Source: Holacanthus passer (lineage: Eukaryota > Chordata > Actinopteri > Pomacanthidae). Taken from it: 64,000 nucleotides of DNA. The notes beneath the pieces are model-generated. The model saw only the letters and a program-made list of their open reading frames with translations. It had not been told where the DNA came from and did not search any database. Position 1 is the first letter of the stretch. Each line of letters begins with the position of its first letter. The DNA lies in assembly GCA_025331565.1 (NCBI GenBank), contig JAFREQ010000040.1, positions 7,317,001 to 7,381,000 on the forward strand, given 5' to 3'. A program made the translations under genes and the position numbers. Below, piece after piece: positions 62,701 through 64,000 of this stretch.

Positions 62701-64000
62701 CTAAGAAACACACAGAAAAATATCACAAATTAAAAAGATGCCAAGATTGAAACAAAGACCCAACAGTTGACTCACTTGAATCAAACGTTGCAAATTCATG
62801 ATGTGTAAAACTGATTCAATTATTATAAAATATTGCATTTTTTATTCATTGTAAGTAAGTATGTGAAGCAGGTGGTTGGTGAGACAAGTCTCATGAGTCA
62901 AACAGCATTCAAAGAACAATATCCCACAGCTGCAATAACAGTGCGACCCTTAACATTAAAGTACCCAGAGTTAAAGGTTTCCTAGAAACCTCAGCGTGAG
63001 GCACTTCCTCTCATAACTCTTAATGTTGTTTATAACCTGCACAAACACTGGAACCAATACTAAGTATGGAAGTTTTTATCTGTACTAAAACTGCTGGCAA
63101 ACTACCTCAATAATATTAAGGCATCACAGAGGCCAATGCTGTGCTGATTTTTCTTGTCTCGTGTACTTGATGAAATCGGATAGTTTGTCATCAGCTCATG
63201 GAAGATGAGGTAATTTTTTAAAAAAGAAAGCCCGAGTGCACTTTGTTTCTCTAAACATTTCCTGGTCTGCCTGAAAGGATTCACGTGCCTGCAACAGAGG
63301 AATTAAACAGATAAACTTTAAGGAACGGGTTTGTTCAAGTTGCCCTGATTATTGTTGTGCCATCTTGTTGTCTCTTTGCACCGTTTCTCCTCCAACAGCT
63401 CGTCTGAGTGTTTAATTGTATTTTGTGTCTCTGAGAATCTTTTCTCTCAGTGATGGTCTTTAAATTCTAACTAATAAACTTGTCTAGCTATTCTTCAGGT
63501 TTCATTAATGAGTAATCCCTTTATGTTTCTCCTCTTCCTCCTTCCCATGTGCTCTCTTCTCCTCACACCCATAAAAAGCAGCGTTCCAGTTTCAGAAAGC
63601 TTTCCTCGCTGGCGCAGACAGTCTGTCTAAAGCCAGCTGTCCACCATTACGTACTAGACTTCTTTTTACATGAAACTATCTCTGATGTAAAGTGTGAGAC
63701 ACGTTTTTTCCTAACAGGAAAAAATAGGGCCTGCTCTCAGAGGGAGTGCATTATCTCACCGATGTGTTTGAGCTGTTGCTGTTACAGAGGCCTTTGTATT
63801 CTTCAGAGGCCAATCGGAGACCAATTATCCCACCAGCCTCCTTTCTCCCTGTCTTTCTGTGTAGTCTAACCGACGTAGGTTTACACAATATTTCATTTTT
63901 GAGATATTATTGGGAGTGAGAAAGCAGGAAATGATGGAGTGGGTCCCACCAAACAAGGGTACTTGAAAAGCACTTAGACGGGGGCGTAAATACAACCAGG
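62701..64000 (-). other. vcan: vcan intron upstream of GAG-alpha, to window edge
   Basis: No link-module sequence (CDAGWL, YDAYCF) is seen on the - strand, so the G1 exons lie past the window end. Confidence 0.75.

Noticed and set aside
1..64000. CRISPR arrays, bacterial operons, rRNA or tRNA genes.
   Set aside because: None seen. The regular repeat at 48-55 kb is coding, without spacers, and the gene structure is eukaryotic.

Overview
The window is vertebrate nuclear DNA, most likely from a percomorph (spiny-rayed) teleost. It is AT-rich and intron-rich, carries short tandem repeats and several degenerate teleost-type interspersed repeats, and has spliced genes of the hyaluronan-binding proteoglycan family. 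The species cannot be told from the sequence alone.

Two genes are present in convergent, tail-to-tail order. hapln1 (link protein 1) is on the + strand with four coding exons between 24980 and 31721. vcan (versican) is on the - strand. Its C-terminal tail begins the gene at 37230 and the window breaks off above 62700 inside the intron before the GAG-alpha exon, so the G1 exons (signal peptide, Ig, two link modules) lie outside. HAPLN1 and VCAN are also convergent neighbours in mammals. The products act together outside the cell: link protein locks the versican G1 domain onto hyaluronan, and the versican GAG region carries chondroitin sulfate chains.

Layout: 1-24930 is non-coding DNA upstream of, or in 5' introns of, hapln1. 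It holds a cluster of nuclear-receptor-type motifs (2.0-3.55 kb), an old teleost repeat (9.0 kb), a TA-flanked inverted-repeat transposon remnant (18.8 kb), a near-perfect 104-nt hairpin (19.84 kb), another old repeat (20.2 kb) and an ATCT microsatellite (22.6 kb). 24980-33250 is hapln1 with its probable 3' UTR. 33250-35280 is intergenic. 35285-62700 is vcan: 3' UTR, tail, sushi, three C-type lectin exons, two EGF exons, a giant GAG-beta exon (43021-57394) and a short GAG-alpha exon (61540-62700). All vcan splice junctions that I resolved are phase 1 except the one between the second and third lectin exons.

The outstanding feature is the 14.4-kb GAG-beta exon, about 2.7 times the human one. 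Its core is a coding higher-order tandem repeat of near-identical 849-bp units, three of which carry an extra module of exactly 408 bp. The units are built from a basic repeat of about 70 residues with the signature S-S-x-x-S-T-E-x-P, of which I count about 44 copies in the exon. Each unit adds at least three Ser-Gly sites with acidic flanks, so the array should multiply chondroitin sulfate attachment. One extra base at 50815/50816 breaks the frame; the open frame on both sides suggests a sequencing error or a very young mutation. The ADAMTS (versikine) cleavage region near the start of GAG-beta is conserved.
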